DNA from: Polyporus tsugae
Lineage: Eukaryota; Basidiomycota; Agaricomycetes; Polyporales; Polyporaceae
Length of the DNA: 64,000 nt
Direction: 5' to 3'
Assembly (NCBI GenBank): GCA_024305745.1
Contig: JAHRBS010000004.1
Location: forward strand, 2,356,001 to 2,420,000
Each line of letters opens with the position of its first letter. The stretch's first letter is position 1. Position numbers and translations under genes: made by a program. The notes beneath the pieces were generated by a model. That model searched no databases and was not told where the DNA came from. It saw only the letters and a program-made list of their open reading frames with translations. This document shows, one piece after another, positions 23,954 to 35,640 of this stretch.

Positions 23954-24723
23954 ATGTCTCGCCAGCAATACTCCCAGCGTACCGACAACAACTTCGGCGA
24001 TAGCCAGGCCAACCCGACCCAGCCGTCCCAGAACCAGCAGCCGCACAACCTGCCCACCATGCCAGGTCCGTCTCGGGCTAACACACTAGACATCCCAAAT
24101 ATTCGAGCTGACCTCCTCCTCAGGCGACCTTGGCGCAGCCCCTGCCCCGCCGCGTTACGAGTCTGCCGTCCGTTCAGGCGACAACTGGAACGATAATGTG
24201 GCTCCCCGCCAGGGCCAAGGCCACCAGCACGACGCCAGGACGGGCCCCGCTGGTCCCACCGACGTCTACACCGGGCACGGTGGCCAGCTCGGCACCAAGG
24301 GCCAGGGCGACCAGTTCGGCACCACAGCTGGAATCGCCAACACTGGTAGGCGGTCCGACGCGCCTGGACAGAACGCGCAGACGTATGGCGCGGCCCCCGG
24401 GCTTGTTCCCCCGCCGGCGGCCGTCCCCCAGCCTCAGGTCCACACCGTGCAGCCAAGCACGAGCGATAAGCTCATGGGTACGTCTGACCTGCATCCCCAT
24501 CCCGGGGTCGATTGTGGAGCTGCTCACGGGTTGCGTTTTATTTTTGCGTTTGCGCACCAGGCAACGTCGAGAAGCTCGCCGGGAAGGTATCCGGGAACGA
24601 ACAGCTGGTCGAGCGCGGCCAGGCTCGTAAGGTTTGCACCATCTCCACTCGAGGTCTGTCTGCATATCAGTGGCTGACGCAGAACCTGTGTAGACCGGTA
24701 CCTTAAATTCGGATCAGTTCTAG
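23954..24723 (+). CDS. CsbD-like stress-response domain protein
   Basis: Four exons (23954-24065, 24124-24477, 24561-24631, 24694-24723) give 188 residues. The first 145 are low-complexity, hydrophilic and rich in Gln, Gly, Asn, Pro and Thr, with repeated GQ and TG pairs. The C-terminal block GNVEKLAGKVSGNEQLVERG followed by QARKTG is a CsbD motif. CsbD proteins are small, highly soluble stress proteins in bacteria; fungal versions, usually with a disordered extension like this one, are thought to act in stress protection. The final 30-nt exon adds only TGTLNSDQF after the intron. No membrane segment or signal peptide is present. Confidence 0.8.
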
Positions 24724-25483
24724 GCGCGAAGGAGTGACGAATATACCACGTACCAGAGTCCTATTATGTATAGTATCCATCGTGCTGTCTTCTTGTACCT
24801 GAACAACCTATGCACGTCCGTCATAACTATGTCATACTCGTGGGATGAGTCTCCATTGCGGCAAGGTTCTAAAACGTGTATGTCTAAGGAAGTTCGGGGA
24901 GTCACCATGACGAAGGTCCTTCTTAGAAATGCAGGGAACTTTTCGAACCCTAAACGACAATGAGTCGTCATCAAAACGAACGAAGAGGAAGGGATCAATG
25001 GGGGGACAAGCAGATAATGGCACAATGAAAAAGGAGAGATCAAGTTGTATGGTAGGTAATACACACTAGTTCGCGAGAACCAACACTTGGAGAGAACAGA
25101 GCGTCCGCGGTCGTATGTGAGTGTTGAAAGCCACTAGTCCTTATGATCCGATAAGCTATTCGGGCGAGTACCAGTACATTGAGTGAATGGATATGGGAAG
25201 GGAACGAGTGGATATGCAAGGTGCAGTACAACAGAGCAAAGCGTGGGTCAGGGTGGGGTAGACGGCTACAATGAATGGGGAGGGATGATATGATTCGGCA
25301 TGTAAAGTAGGAGTACGTACGGAGAGCTACACAGGGGGTTCATGAAAACGTACGGCATGGTCATCCTCGTTTGGACGACTCCCTAGACAATCCGCCTAGC
25401 CTCATACTAGGGGCTCTCATACTCGGAGTATTGTTCCGGACCTAGATGATCACGCATGTTTAATGGATGGGCTGCGCATACAA
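24724..25483. other. intergenic between convergent genes
   Basis: About 760 bp. Nothing coding recognised; the open frames at 24720-25231 are short and overlap on both strands. Confidence 0.55.
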
Positions 25484-27600
25484 TTAAACCAGTCCACGTA
25501 CCTCCAACCTCGGTCTCATTTCGGGCACTTCGGACTCGTCCGCGGAGTATACGCTACTCGTCGACGCGCTCGATTCCCGACGTCCGCCCTCGCTCGCCAA
25601 GTTGAGCGTCGGACCCATAGCAGGGGTTGACGGCTCCGTAACGGTACCACTATAATAGCCAGCAAGCAGCGGCTCCGTGCTCGCAACACTGCCCTTCGCC
25701 GCGTGTCCCCAGCTGGCGCTGGTGCTGGTGCTGTGCGTTTGCCTCCTTGTCCGATCATAAGCGCCAGGGGGAGGGCTCGCCGTCCTGGCCGGCAAGTAGC
25801 CATCTTTCCGCGCCTGGCTAGGGAACACCGCCGGCGGTGGAGTTCCGAGCACGGCGTAGGGGTCAAAGTCTGGCCCAGGGCTTGGCGTGGACGGGACTGC
25901 AGCGCTATCTGCAGTGAGCGGACGGGCACCGGTGGGCATGGCGAGATTCAAGGCGCCAGAACTCGAGCTCAAGTTTGGTAGCATGCTCATCGTCGCGGAA
26001 GGCGCCGACGAACGACGCGGCGACGCTGCCTTTTCCTCGTCGTCGTCGAGTGGCCGACGATTAAACCCTGCTGCGGCGAGTGTTGACGCGACCGCCGCAT
26101 CGTGCTCGAGGCGCTGGGTCCGCCGCCGCCTACGTACGTAGAAGAAAATAAACAGCGCGATCGACGCCGCAGAAAGGCCGACGATAAGGAACACGCCTGC
26201 GACTGCGCCTTTGTTCCGGAAGAACCTATGGTTGCGCGACGTCAGTAGATGCCGGCAGGAAGAAGCGCACGAACTATAAATGCAGGTAGACACCTACTGT
26301 GACGTCTGTGTCGCGTTAGTGTTGTTGGATATGGGCGTGGGGTTTCCAGCGACGATAGTGATGACGTTCGGAGAACCATCGCCATTGGTTTTTGTTAGAG
26401 TCTCAGTTACAAACGGTGGTGCGCTGGTAATGGTCTGCCCCGCGCCGTTAGTGGTCGTCACGAAGACGGTCGACTGGAGAGTGGTGCTGTGAAGCGGAGG
26501 TCATTTTAGTGTCTTCCAATGTTACCACCATGACGGCTCTACGTACGTGACAACGGTACCAGGGAAGATGAGACTGCCCGCAGAGGTATTGCTCACAGTC
26601 ACTGTGACCGGAGGTTGTGAAGATGTGGTAGAAGTGCTTGAGTCAGTCGTTGAGGTTGAAGTCGAAGTTTCGGTGGTAGAGGACGTCGTTGTAGTCGATG
26701 TCGAAGTATCCGAGGATGTGGTCGTTGTTGGCGAGGACGTAGTGCTTGTAGAGGAGTTCGAGGTTGTAGTGGTGGTAGATGAGGATGAGGTCGTGGTAGA
26801 GCTTGTCGTAGAGGTTATCGTGGTCGAACTCCCCTGGGAAGTGGAGGGCGTCCGGGAAGACATGACAGAAGCGGAAGATCTAAGACGCGTGTAAGCCTAC
26901 AAGAAGCGATGAGATACAAATGAGAGGTTACGATGATGAAGGAGGCGCTGTCGATGAATTGTCCGAGGTCGACGGGGCGGAAGTGATCCGAAGAGAGCCA
27001 GTATTGGTCGAGGAGGCTTCGGTAGATGGCGAGGAGGTTATTAGGGATGATGACGAGGAGGATGGTTGTACAGATGTGGGAGGCGAGGACAGTGAGTTGG
27101 CCGTGGTGGGCGATGAAGATTGAGAGTCCGTAGGAGGGTTTCCCGTTGTTCGGGATGCCATAGAGGAATCGCCAGTTGTGGATGATGGAGCGGAGGGCAA
27201 AGGAATTGTGGGATGTGCAGCAGACGTACGAGAAACAATGTTAGTGTCACTCGAGGACGGTAAATTAAGAGAAGAAGGGACGGTTGAACCTGTGGATGGA
27301 AGGGTGGCCATCAAAGGGCGGGTTCGCTCCCAGGGAAATGGCAGAATAAGGAAAAATACGCGTGATGGAGTAGGCTATGGATTGGCGGAGCGAGAGGTTG
27401 AGGTGAGCTTGCACAGTGGGGTAGGGCAGACGGGTTCGACGACTCACCAGGCATGCGCCGCACGGTGAAAGGATTCACGGCGTAGATATGAAACGGACGA
27501 TCGGCTCCGCCGATGGGGTCTGGGAGAGGCGTGGAGCAGGGAGGAGAATGTGCTCACCTGGAGGGGACGCTTGTCTTTTGTCAGGACGCCTGAGGGGCAT
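25484..27600 (-). CDS. Ser/Thr-rich single-pass membrane protein, paralogue 1 (N terminus uncertain)
   Basis: Six exons can be phased (minus: 27600-27558, 27519-27448, 27289-26932, 26879-26547, 26486-26298, 26225-25484), 578 residues. An ectodomain of about 330 residues is almost wholly Ser and Thr, as in O-mannosylated cell-wall sensors. FFRNKGAVAGVFLIVGL begins a membrane helix followed by a stop-transfer run VRRRRR. The cytosolic tail (about 230 residues) is Ser/Pro-rich with scattered acids. The plan resembles Mid2/Wsc wall-stress sensors, but I see no Cys-rich WSC domain, so the function is inferred from architecture only. No signal peptide is visible after the chosen ATG, so a further 5' exon is likely. 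Paralogue 2 lies at 32987-35640. Confidence 0.72.
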
Positions 27601-28633
27601 GATCAGGCTGAGCGGCTAGGGACCATGGCGGAGGAGGGTCACGTCTGGGAAGACCGAAGAGGGCCACGGGCGACGACGAGGGCGTGGTCGACACCGGGCG
27701 GTCCATCCTCCACTTCCGATCCCGAGACGTCATTCTTTCTCCCACCCTCAGGCTTCAGACGCGTGCACATCCTCTTCCCCTCCTTCTCCCCGCCGTTCTC
27801 GTCCCCCCGAGCCTGCCGCCCATCGCTCGACGGCGCGTGTTCCCCGCCCGAACGGAACATCTGCGGTCCTTCCGGCCACCGTGTCTCCCGACTCCGTCTG
27901 CGACCGTCCGATGAGAAGGGACAACGCTGTATGTATAAACCTGGAAGCCAGAGGTTGAGGTCGGCATGTCGCCTGCCATGCTCAGGGCGTATCGTCATTA
28001 TCCGGCACGCCTCGATCGCCATGCCTCGGACACATTCCACCCTCTGTCCTTTCCGGGCGCAATCCATGACCGACGTTGCCAATCGGGCCGGGGGCTGTTC
28101 AAGGGCAGTAGGGATCATCCCCTAACCTTCACTTTATTCGAATTCCGCGTTTTGGACGGTGTCCTTGTCTGCAATCGCTCCCAATGTTGTCAACCTGTCA
28201 CGGAGCCACTAGCACAGGAGTTAAACGTTAACCTTCCATGATTGTGAACGCAGCTATCAACGCCACCGAACCGGACATACCACCTACCACGACATCTTCA
28301 CGCGCACCGCCTCAGAGGCATTTAACCCTGCTCACAGAGCTCAGAGTGTCACCGTCTATGTAGCGATGTAGGCTGCCAATTGTGTGTTTGATGATGTTAC
28401 TGGCAGGTCAATCAACCTAAGGCTATCAGCTTTCAATGTTATGTGCATATGAGCGCGCAGTTTCCATGGGTGCGCGACAACAGGGTCAACGACATGTACA
28501 AGTCATCCCAATCTCAATTTGAAAGGATTCCCCCTGCCGTATATGAGTACGCTCATCATGATTCGATGCAGTTGGTTCTATCCGTAGTGTCTAGAGCTTC
28601 GCTCTACCCTCCAATTGTTCCGTACCCAATGTT

Positions 28634-28789
28634 TCACGTCTTTGACGATCGTGAAGGTGGCGCATTCCGGGCTACAGTAGCTGCCAGTTCCTCAAGCTGT
28701 TGATCAGTCAACGCCTCGTCGATATCGAATCCTCCACCTCGCTTGCGGTCTGCTTGAGTTCTGCTTGTCTCTTTTTCTCTCTCGATTTC
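28634..28789 (-). other. possible terminal exon of an unresolved small gene
   Basis: A minus-strand frame ending at 28634 reads as a charged, helical C terminus (GGGFDIDEALTDQQLEELAA, then a Ser-rich end). An in-frame stop about 20 codons upstream means it would need an intron acceptor near 28789. A second frame over the same bases and an Arg-rich frame at 28898-29227 compete with it, and I could not phase them into one model. No family is recognised, and it may be chance. Confidence 0.22.
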
Positions 28790-29261
28790 GTCACGCCGAT
28801 CGATGTTTCAGTTGAGGCATTGGTTTGAAGTACCGAACACCGGAGTCGGTGGGGAGTCTGGATGACGAACATCCTCGTTCGAGTGATGATTTCATGATCA
28901 CAGGTGCTGGAATCGCCATCCGATGGCCACAGGTGATTGTCGACGTCTGTGCCGCAAGGGTCTATTGGATATCGGTATAGCCGTCGGCTCGACTGGCGCG
29001 AAGGCCGAGCAAACAGAGCTCGAGGCAAGGTAAGTACGCTCGCTCTGCGCTTCTAGCTTCTTCTGTTGTCGACCGCACTGCATCATCCATTGCTCCCGGT
29101 TACCGACATGCCGGCGAGTTCGTTCTCGAGGGCCATAGGCCAGTCGCGTACGCTCCATCTTGTTTTTGTTCATGCGCGATGCAAGCATATATTGTGGGGT
29201 GCAGTGGGGATATCGATGATGCGTCATCCCTATCCCATCACAGGACTTATATCCACATTCC

Positions 29262-29267
29262 TATAAA
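29262..29267 (+). promoter_or_regulatory. TATA box of the MDR oxidoreductase gene
   Basis: TATAAA 64 bp upstream of the ATG at 29331. Confidence 0.6.
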
Positions 29268-29330
29268 CCTTTCTCCAAACACCCCCATTTCCAACTCATA
29301 CCTTCATTGAGGATCTACAAACAACGCACA

Positions 29331-30750
29331 ATGTCTACCGAAGAGGCACCAGCTCCCACGTCCGCGGCGCCCTCCAACCCCACAAACCCGACGATGAAGT
29401 CATGGCGCGTCACGGCGAGCGGCGAGCCCGCCAAAGTTCTCCAATTCGGTGACGTCCCTGTCCCAAAGCTGAAGAAGGGCGATATCCTCGTCAAGGTGCA
29501 GGCCGCTGCGTTGAACCCTGTGTAAGTCTTGATCCGACGGGTGGTGCGTATACGAAGCGGCTCATCTACATTTGGTCCAGTGGATACAAGTTGATGGAGT
29601 GGGTCCCCGGCTTCGTCGCGCGGCGCTCCAAGGCACATGAATTCGATTTGACCGGCGTAGTTGTGGACGCGAATCACACAGAGTTCAAGGAGGGCGACGA
29701 GATCATGGGGGTGATCCCAGTCTGTGAGTCGCGCTTCGACCCATTCTTGCACGTATCCGTCCTCATGACTATCCCTGCTACCCCACCCTCGCGCCCCGCG
29801 GTCCCGACAACGCTCCAACGGTGCGCATACAGCCACCGTGTATCTGAACGGCTATGGCGCCCTTGCGCAATACACGCGGGTCTCCGCCTCCCGTGCGGTT
29901 CTTCGCCCGAAGAACGTCACTCCAACCCAAGCATCGGGCTTCCCCATTGCTGGTCTCACCGCGTACCAAGCACTCTTCCATCTAGCTAAGCTCGAGGAGG
30001 GCCAGTCCGTCTTCATCAACGGCGGCAGCACCGCCGTCGGGTCCTTCGCCATCCAGCTCGCGAAGGCAAAGGGTGCACGCGTCGCGGTGAGCGCCTCGGG
30101 CAAGAACGAACAGTACGTGAGGAGCTTGGGCGCAGACGAGGTTCGTCGTTATCATCTACGTCGGTCTGCCTCTGGCGGTTTGTGGCTGATGCGGTATTTC
30201 TCTTGTAGTTCTTTGACTACACCAAGCAGCCGCTGCACGAGCAGCTCATTGCCTCCGACCCGAGCCCGAAGTACCACGTCTTCCTCGAGGCAGTCGGCAC
30301 CGTCGACCCCACCCTCTTCGTTGAGAGCGAGAAGTATCTTGCGCCTGGTGGTGTGTTCCTGTCCGTCGGGCCGCAGGGCAGTGGATACCTCAAATTTTTC
30401 TGGAAGGTCATGTTCCAGCCGTCTTGGCTGGGCGGCACGAAGCGGTCTTGGAAGTGAGTGCCACGGTGTATATAAGTAAATGCATGGCTAATCGACCAAC
30501 ACTTGCGTAGGTTGATTTCGGTGGACCCTGTGAAGAAGGACTTTGAGGAGTTCGCCAAGCTGGTCGAGGAAGGTGAGCCCACACGATTTTAGAATGCGAT
30601 GCCATGTCGCTGACATTTAACGAAGGCAAAGTCAAGCCACTGGTCGATTCCGTGTACTCCTTTGAGGACACACTGAAGGCATACGAGCGGATTCAGACAG
30701 GGAGGGCCACTGGAAAGGTGGTCGTGAAGGTGGACCCTATCGTGAGCTAA
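29331..30750 (+). CDS. MDR-superfamily NAD(P)-dependent oxidoreductase (quinone-reductase-like)
   Basis: Six exons (29331-29521, 29581-29723, 29833-30140, 30209-30453, 30511-30572, 30626-30750) give 357 residues. The GroES-like N-terminal half includes DILVKVQAAALNPVGYKL and GDEIMGVIP. The Rossmann half has SVFINGGSTAVGSFAIQLAK for nucleotide binding, and the C terminus AYERIQTGRATGKVVVKV is typical of the family. The structural-zinc cysteines of classic alcohol dehydrogenases are absent, which fits the quinone-oxidoreductase/RTN4IP1 branch. It probably reduces a quinone or enone with NADPH. No presequence is seen; the N terminus is Ala/Pro/Thr-rich. It is followed on the same strand by an isochorismatase-like gene. 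Confidence 0.92.
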
Positions 30751-31290
30751 TCCCCGGTGGAACACCGAATGCTCCTACGCTCGATCGTTCCTGGTCTATT
30801 TTGCATACGGGTGCCTTTCCGATACTTCCCTGTGTATGCACTGAGGGCTATTCATGCTATTTCTACGCCCTTGTCTAGGAATGCGCCACGATCGCGCGAG
30901 CGCACCTGCACATGTCGCTTCCCTCATATCGTCAGACCGCGTGTAACTCCATCCCGTCGGCGTACCGCTTGACAACACGATAACGTGACTGAACCTATCA
31001 GAGTAGACCCATTGGGACGTACAGCGGCCCGAATGCAAAGTTTCGATATCTGGACTCTGGCCACAAGTGTTCCACTCCCACCTTATCGCGCCATCTACGC
31101 TGTCCACTGCCGTTAACACGCATGCGGTCAATCATGCTAGTGACCTTCATCGCTCTCGGCAGCGGCATCGCGCTCTTGACGTTCCCCCGTCCTCGTCAGT
31201 TTCTTTCCCTCAACCCGATCGTTATTGTGCTGACGACCATTAAAACGGCCGCAAGCGTCAGCCCGCTAGTTCGACATCCCCATCCTCGAC
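30751..31290. other. intergenic between two plus-strand genes
   Basis: Contains an open frame from 31122 that encodes a hydrophobic leader (MLVTFIALGSGIALLTF). I could not splice it in phase to the hydrolase that follows, so it may be chance. Otherwise 3' flank and promoter. Confidence 0.45.
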
Positions 31291-32572
31291 ATGGTCCAGA
31301 GCCCAAAAGTCTCCGTCGCGACGGAGTACGGCAACGCTGCGTCATTCTGGGTCGAGTACCCAAACGGGTTGATCGACGTCAGCCGCACGATCCACCTGCC
31401 TAAGGGGGAGCTCGCGCCTGGCGACGTCGCGCAAGACCAGGCGGCGCACGAGGTGCCCATCCCGCCGCTCCTGAAAAGCGCGCAACTCGACATCCCCGTC
31501 GACGGAGATAGGCTCGTCCGCGTCGCGAAGAAGCAGAGCGCGATCGTGATAATCGACATGCAGAAGTGAGTGGGGCTTCGCGACTACTTAGCGCGTTCGA
31601 TGGTGTGCTCGGGATAAGTCGGCTGACGTATTTTCGTGTTTTCGTGGTGCTCGCCGTCCAGCTTCTTTCTGCACCCGGACTTGCGCGACCACCCGAACGG
31701 GCTCGCGTGCGTGATCCCGCTCATGAACGCCGTCCAGGCCTTGCGCAGCCATGGCGTGAAGATCCTCTGGGTGTGAGTGCTATTCACTGGCCTGCCGTTC
31801 TTCGGGAAGGCCCTGACTGACTGATCGCAGCAACTGGGGACTGACTGATCACGAACTCACAACCATCCCGCCCTCTCTCGTCCGTGGGTTCAGGAAGGGC
31901 GGCCGTGGTGGCTTCGGCGGAGAGCTACCCGGGGAGTTTGGCCGCCTGCTCATGCGCGGGGAGTTCAATTCCGATCTGTATGGTCCTCTCCAGGGCCTTT
32001 ACGAAGAGGGCCGGAAGGAAGGGACCGACGTGTGGATCCACAAAAATAGGTGAGTCGGCGTATCTGCTCGAGTTCCGCCCAAGGTAGACCCTGCCGTGGC
32101 CCATGAGGAGCTCAGGCTGCTGTGCGTCCGTCGTGCGCGGGATTTTGGCGACTGCGGATGCGGTATGTATTGACGCAGCTGCGTTTGCGCAGGATGAGCG
32201 GCATATGGGGCGGACAGAGCGCCCTCGACCTGTATCTGCAGGAGCATGGAATCACCACGCTGTTCTTCGCGGGAGTCAACGCGGATCAAGTCAGTGTCTC
32301 CTCTTGCCTCCAGGATATCGAGTTCCAGGACTGACGATCTTCCAGTGCGTTCTTGGAACCTTGGTCGACGCTTACTCCCGTGGCTACGACTGCATTACGG
32401 TTGAAGATTGTATTGCAACGACTTCTCCCGCTGGCGGATTGGAGAATGTTCTGTACAATGCCGGCCGAGTAAGTTCAAGGGATCATGCGTTCCATTATAC
32501 TGAGGCTGATTCCGTCACCAGAGCTATGGGTTTGTCACAAGCTCAGAGCGGATCATTGAAGCGGCTTCTTGA
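31291..32572 (+). CDS. isochorismatase-like cysteine hydrolase
   Basis: Six exons (31291-31565, 31662-31772, 31831-32049, 32193-32289, 32346-32468, 32522-32572) give 291 residues. The catalytic set is visible: Asp89 in AIVIIDMQNFFLHP, Lys200 in VWIHKNRMSG and Cys235 in FFAGVNADQCVLGTLVDAY. The family hydrolyses isochorismate, nicotinamide or related amides and vinyl ethers; the substrate cannot be told from sequence. The first 60 residues (KVSVATEYGNAASFWVEYP) are an N-terminal extension. Each splice junction was confirmed by restoring a family motif (MQN|FF, LWV|NWG, DQ|CV). The start could be extended by an upstream exon. Confidence 0.9.
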
Positions 32573-32986
32573 ATCGGCGACATATATCCGACGTACGATG
32601 AGGAACCGGGAAGTTTCGGCGGAAAATCAACGTAATGTGTAAAATACAGTGCTATTCAACCTAGGTGATACATACATGCCATGCGCAGAAAACGCAATGG
32701 GTCGTCGTGGTAAAGATGTCATGGTCGGGGAAGGGCGGGTTTACTAATGCTAGTAGCGCTTCCTATCCCTACAACTGCGCGCGCACATAGAATGTGACAG
32801 CATCTATGGGTAAAATGGTTCAGGACAAAGGGTGATACGTAATGATACTGTACATGGCGAGAGGATCCGGCCTAAAGCATGCGAACTGGTCCCTCGCCGA
32901 TAATTGTACTCCATAAGGTGAAGGAAGGCCCTGGAAGGGACCGAATTATTTAAGAGGCATCTAAACGTCATTCAATCGCGTTGCCG
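32573..32986. other. intergenic between convergent genes
   Basis: About 410 bp; nothing coding seen. Confidence 0.6.
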
Positions 32987-35640
32987 CTATTCGACGCTGG
33001 GCCGGCGCTGCGAAAGTTTCTGTGAGCATATGTCTCCAGTTCATAAGTAGTAAGCACACGAACGTACCTGAGATCCGCGCGTTCGCGTGTAAAACGTCTC
33101 CCGTTTGTCGCCACTCCTCATCATAGGGAACGCGGTGATGACTTCCGCGTGTGGGACCCGCTGGGCATGCGCGTCGCTGAAGGGATTCGCAGCAGCATTG
33201 ACGTCAGCCGGCGAAATTGGAGTGAGCGCCTCATGGCCTGAACTCGACCCAGCCGGAGATAGGGATACGAGCGATGTCGGAGGCGTCAACGGTTCGTATG
33301 GCTGGAGCGCAGCATTGGCCAACTCGGGATGCTTGAGTTGCGTCCGGATGCTCGCGAGCCGGACGGGCGGCGGAGATCGTGAGAGGGAGCGCGAGGTCAC
33401 GGTGCTGTTGCGTCGCAGTGGGCTGCGGGGAGGAATGACGGGAGGATTTGTCTGCTCGGCTTGCTGCTGCTGAGTCGAGCGCGGGACGGGAGCAATGGGC
33501 TCAGGTAGGCCATAGAGAGGAACGGGCTTGCGCGTAGTTGGAGAGGAGAGGCGCGTCGCGCTGGTGTTGGCGAACCGTGTTGCACCACCGTCGTTACTGA
33601 GTGGGACGTCGACCAAGCTGTGGTCATCCTCCCCTGAAGGCGTTGGGAGACTAGGTGGATAGATCGAGGGCGAAGACTGAGCGGAAGAAGGCTCCCGCCT
33701 CGCCGAACTAGCTGAATCGGGTCTGACATCCGTTGTGATCGCGAGGCCGACTGGACCGCGGTGGCTCGGTTGACGTGATCGCGAGTGGAAGGACGACTGC
33801 GAACTGTCACCATACCCCCCTCCAGCGCCGACGCCAGCAAGCCCCAGACCGTGGACTCGTTCTCCACTCGGGTGCGCCTCTGAGCTATGCGATGATCCGT
33901 GGTCCGCGTCGCTGTCGAAAGGGCTGCGCGATGGGGTCGGATGCGGCGTGGCGGCACCTGCGATCACGAGTGTACGACCCGCATAGCCTGGCACATAGTG
34001 CATCTCTGGCGGGGGTAGAAGTGTACGGGGGTCTTCGAATGGGTCGTCGGGCATGGGCAGCGGACGTGATATTGACTCGATGAAGCGTGGGGCACGGCGG
34101 CGGCGGCGGCGGCGGAAGAAAAAGAATATCCCTGCGAAAATTGCGGCAATAACGAGACCCACGACTAAGAACACCCCGGCAACGGCCCCGCTGTTCGAGA
34201 AGAACCTGCAGCGAGGCATGTATAAGCTGATAAGAAGCCTACGTAGAGGGTGAAAAGCCGTACCCATGCGAAGAAGTTGTATCGTCGACTCCCCAAATGC
34301 CAGTAGGGTTGGCAATGACATGAGTGACGCTGACTTGCTGCCCGTTTGAGGTCGTGACTTCGACGCTCGTAAAAACAGGAGGTTCAGAGATGGTCGTGTG
34401 GTTCTGTGCGTCCGTTACAGTGAAGAACACAGGAGTCGACAGCGTAGTCTCCGGCTTGTCAGTGACAGTGCTAGTCGTCACAGGGGAGTTCCGGTTTGAC
34501 TCCTGTGCGATGGCAGAGGGGGCTTTAGAACCATCATCACTCGGTACAAAAGAAGCGATAAAAGATGTCTGTGATGCAGTCGGGGAGGCAGAAGCCCCAG
34601 AACCCCCGGAGGCCACAGTACCCTGGACATGTGGCGTTAGAATAGGCTGCGACGAAGATGGTACTGTGGAAGGGGGTGCTGGAAGCGCCATAATCCTCGT
34701 GGAAGGAAGGGAAACAGTGGTGAGGGGAAGAGAAGCCGTAGGCACGGCCGTCAGGGAAGGAGCGATGGAAGTAGGAGGGAGTGGTGGGGGCATGGATGCA
34801 TCAGAGGATGACTGGGTATGGCCTTGAGAAATGGATGGGGAAAAAGAGCTCGAACTGACCCCTTGGTCCGAAGCGGTTGGCGCAGCCGAACCGCTGTCTG
34901 CCTTGCGGCTCGGGATTGCGATTTGAGTGCCTGTACTGCTGCCAGCATTAGATCCGGCAGTGGAATCTGTAGCCGCGGTCACGTCTCCGCCACCACTCGA
35001 CGTTTGCGACGTCGCGGCTGAAGAACTCTTCGAAGTTGGGGACACGGACGGCGAGGGATCTTGGTTCGCCCCGACCGTCTGCGACGAAGTGGTGTCTGTG
35101 GTAGCCAGCCCGTTTGAGGTCGAGCTGGCTTTGGAGCTTTTCGCGGGAGAAGCTTGCGAAGACGTGCTGTTGATTGTAGCGCTGGTGGAACCGGATGGGC
35201 CGACCATAACGGAATTCCTGCTGCGAAAGTAACAAAACTTCAGTCAAGGATAGCACTCAAAGCTTATCGATGGGCGTACTTGGACGGTGCAGTAGACGAC
35301 TTAGGCAACGGCGTTGATCGTGCAGAGGAATTCGGCGTGGGACTCCCTGCAGACGAGATGGTCTGGTCAAGCGACGTGACTGAGGTAGCCGATAAAATAG
35401 GAGGAGTGGTCCGTTCGCTTGACGATGACGAGAAAGCAGAGGTCACGATAGAAGAAGCCCGTAGCTGAACCGAGCTGAGGGAAGTTGGGATAGCGGTGCC
35501 AGAAGACGAAGAGCTTAGCAACACAGGACTCGTAACGGCAGCAGACGATGTCACTGGTGAGCTGCTCGCGCCACCGGTCGATGAGGGCGACAAGCTGACG
35601 ATGTCGGAGGATGACAGCGTCAATGTCGACGAGCTCACAC
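32987..35640 (-). CDS. Ser/Thr-rich single-pass membrane protein, paralogue 2 (5' exon missing)
   Basis: Phased exons (minus: 35640-35280, 35220-34264, 34205-33068, 33019-32987) encode about 829 residues, without a start codon. The ectodomain (about 440 residues) is Ser/Thr/Ala/Pro-rich with a less repetitive block just before the membrane (VTHVIANPTGIWGVDD). FFSNSGAVAGVFLVVGL starts the membrane helix, followed by a nine-residue RRRRRRRAP-type stop-transfer run. The cytosolic tail is about 370 residues, Ser/Pro-rich. An upstream hydrophobic frame at about 35692-35810 (LVPLLALLALLLSFVP) is a candidate signal-peptide exon but has no ATG in frame. The last 33-nt exon depends on a 48-nt intron; without splicing the protein ends at 33041. 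Same architecture as paralogue 1. Confidence 0.72.

Larger units (their letters stand above)
27601..29330. other. intergenic, 1.7 kb, possibly hiding a small gene
   Basis: Should contain the missing 5' exon of the membrane-protein gene and the oxidoreductase promoter. The stretch 28634-29190 has several open frames of protein-like composition on the minus strand, treated separately. The rest shows nothing. Confidence 0.45.

Noticed and set aside
26547..26894. Val/Glu-rich plus-strand frame of 115 codons
   Set aside because: Antisense of Ser/Thr codon repeats in the membrane-protein ectodomain; no splice partners.
31122..31190. Hydrophobic leader upstream of the isochorismatase-like gene
   Set aside because: No donor in the right phase joins it to the hydrolase frame; the enzyme is complete without it.
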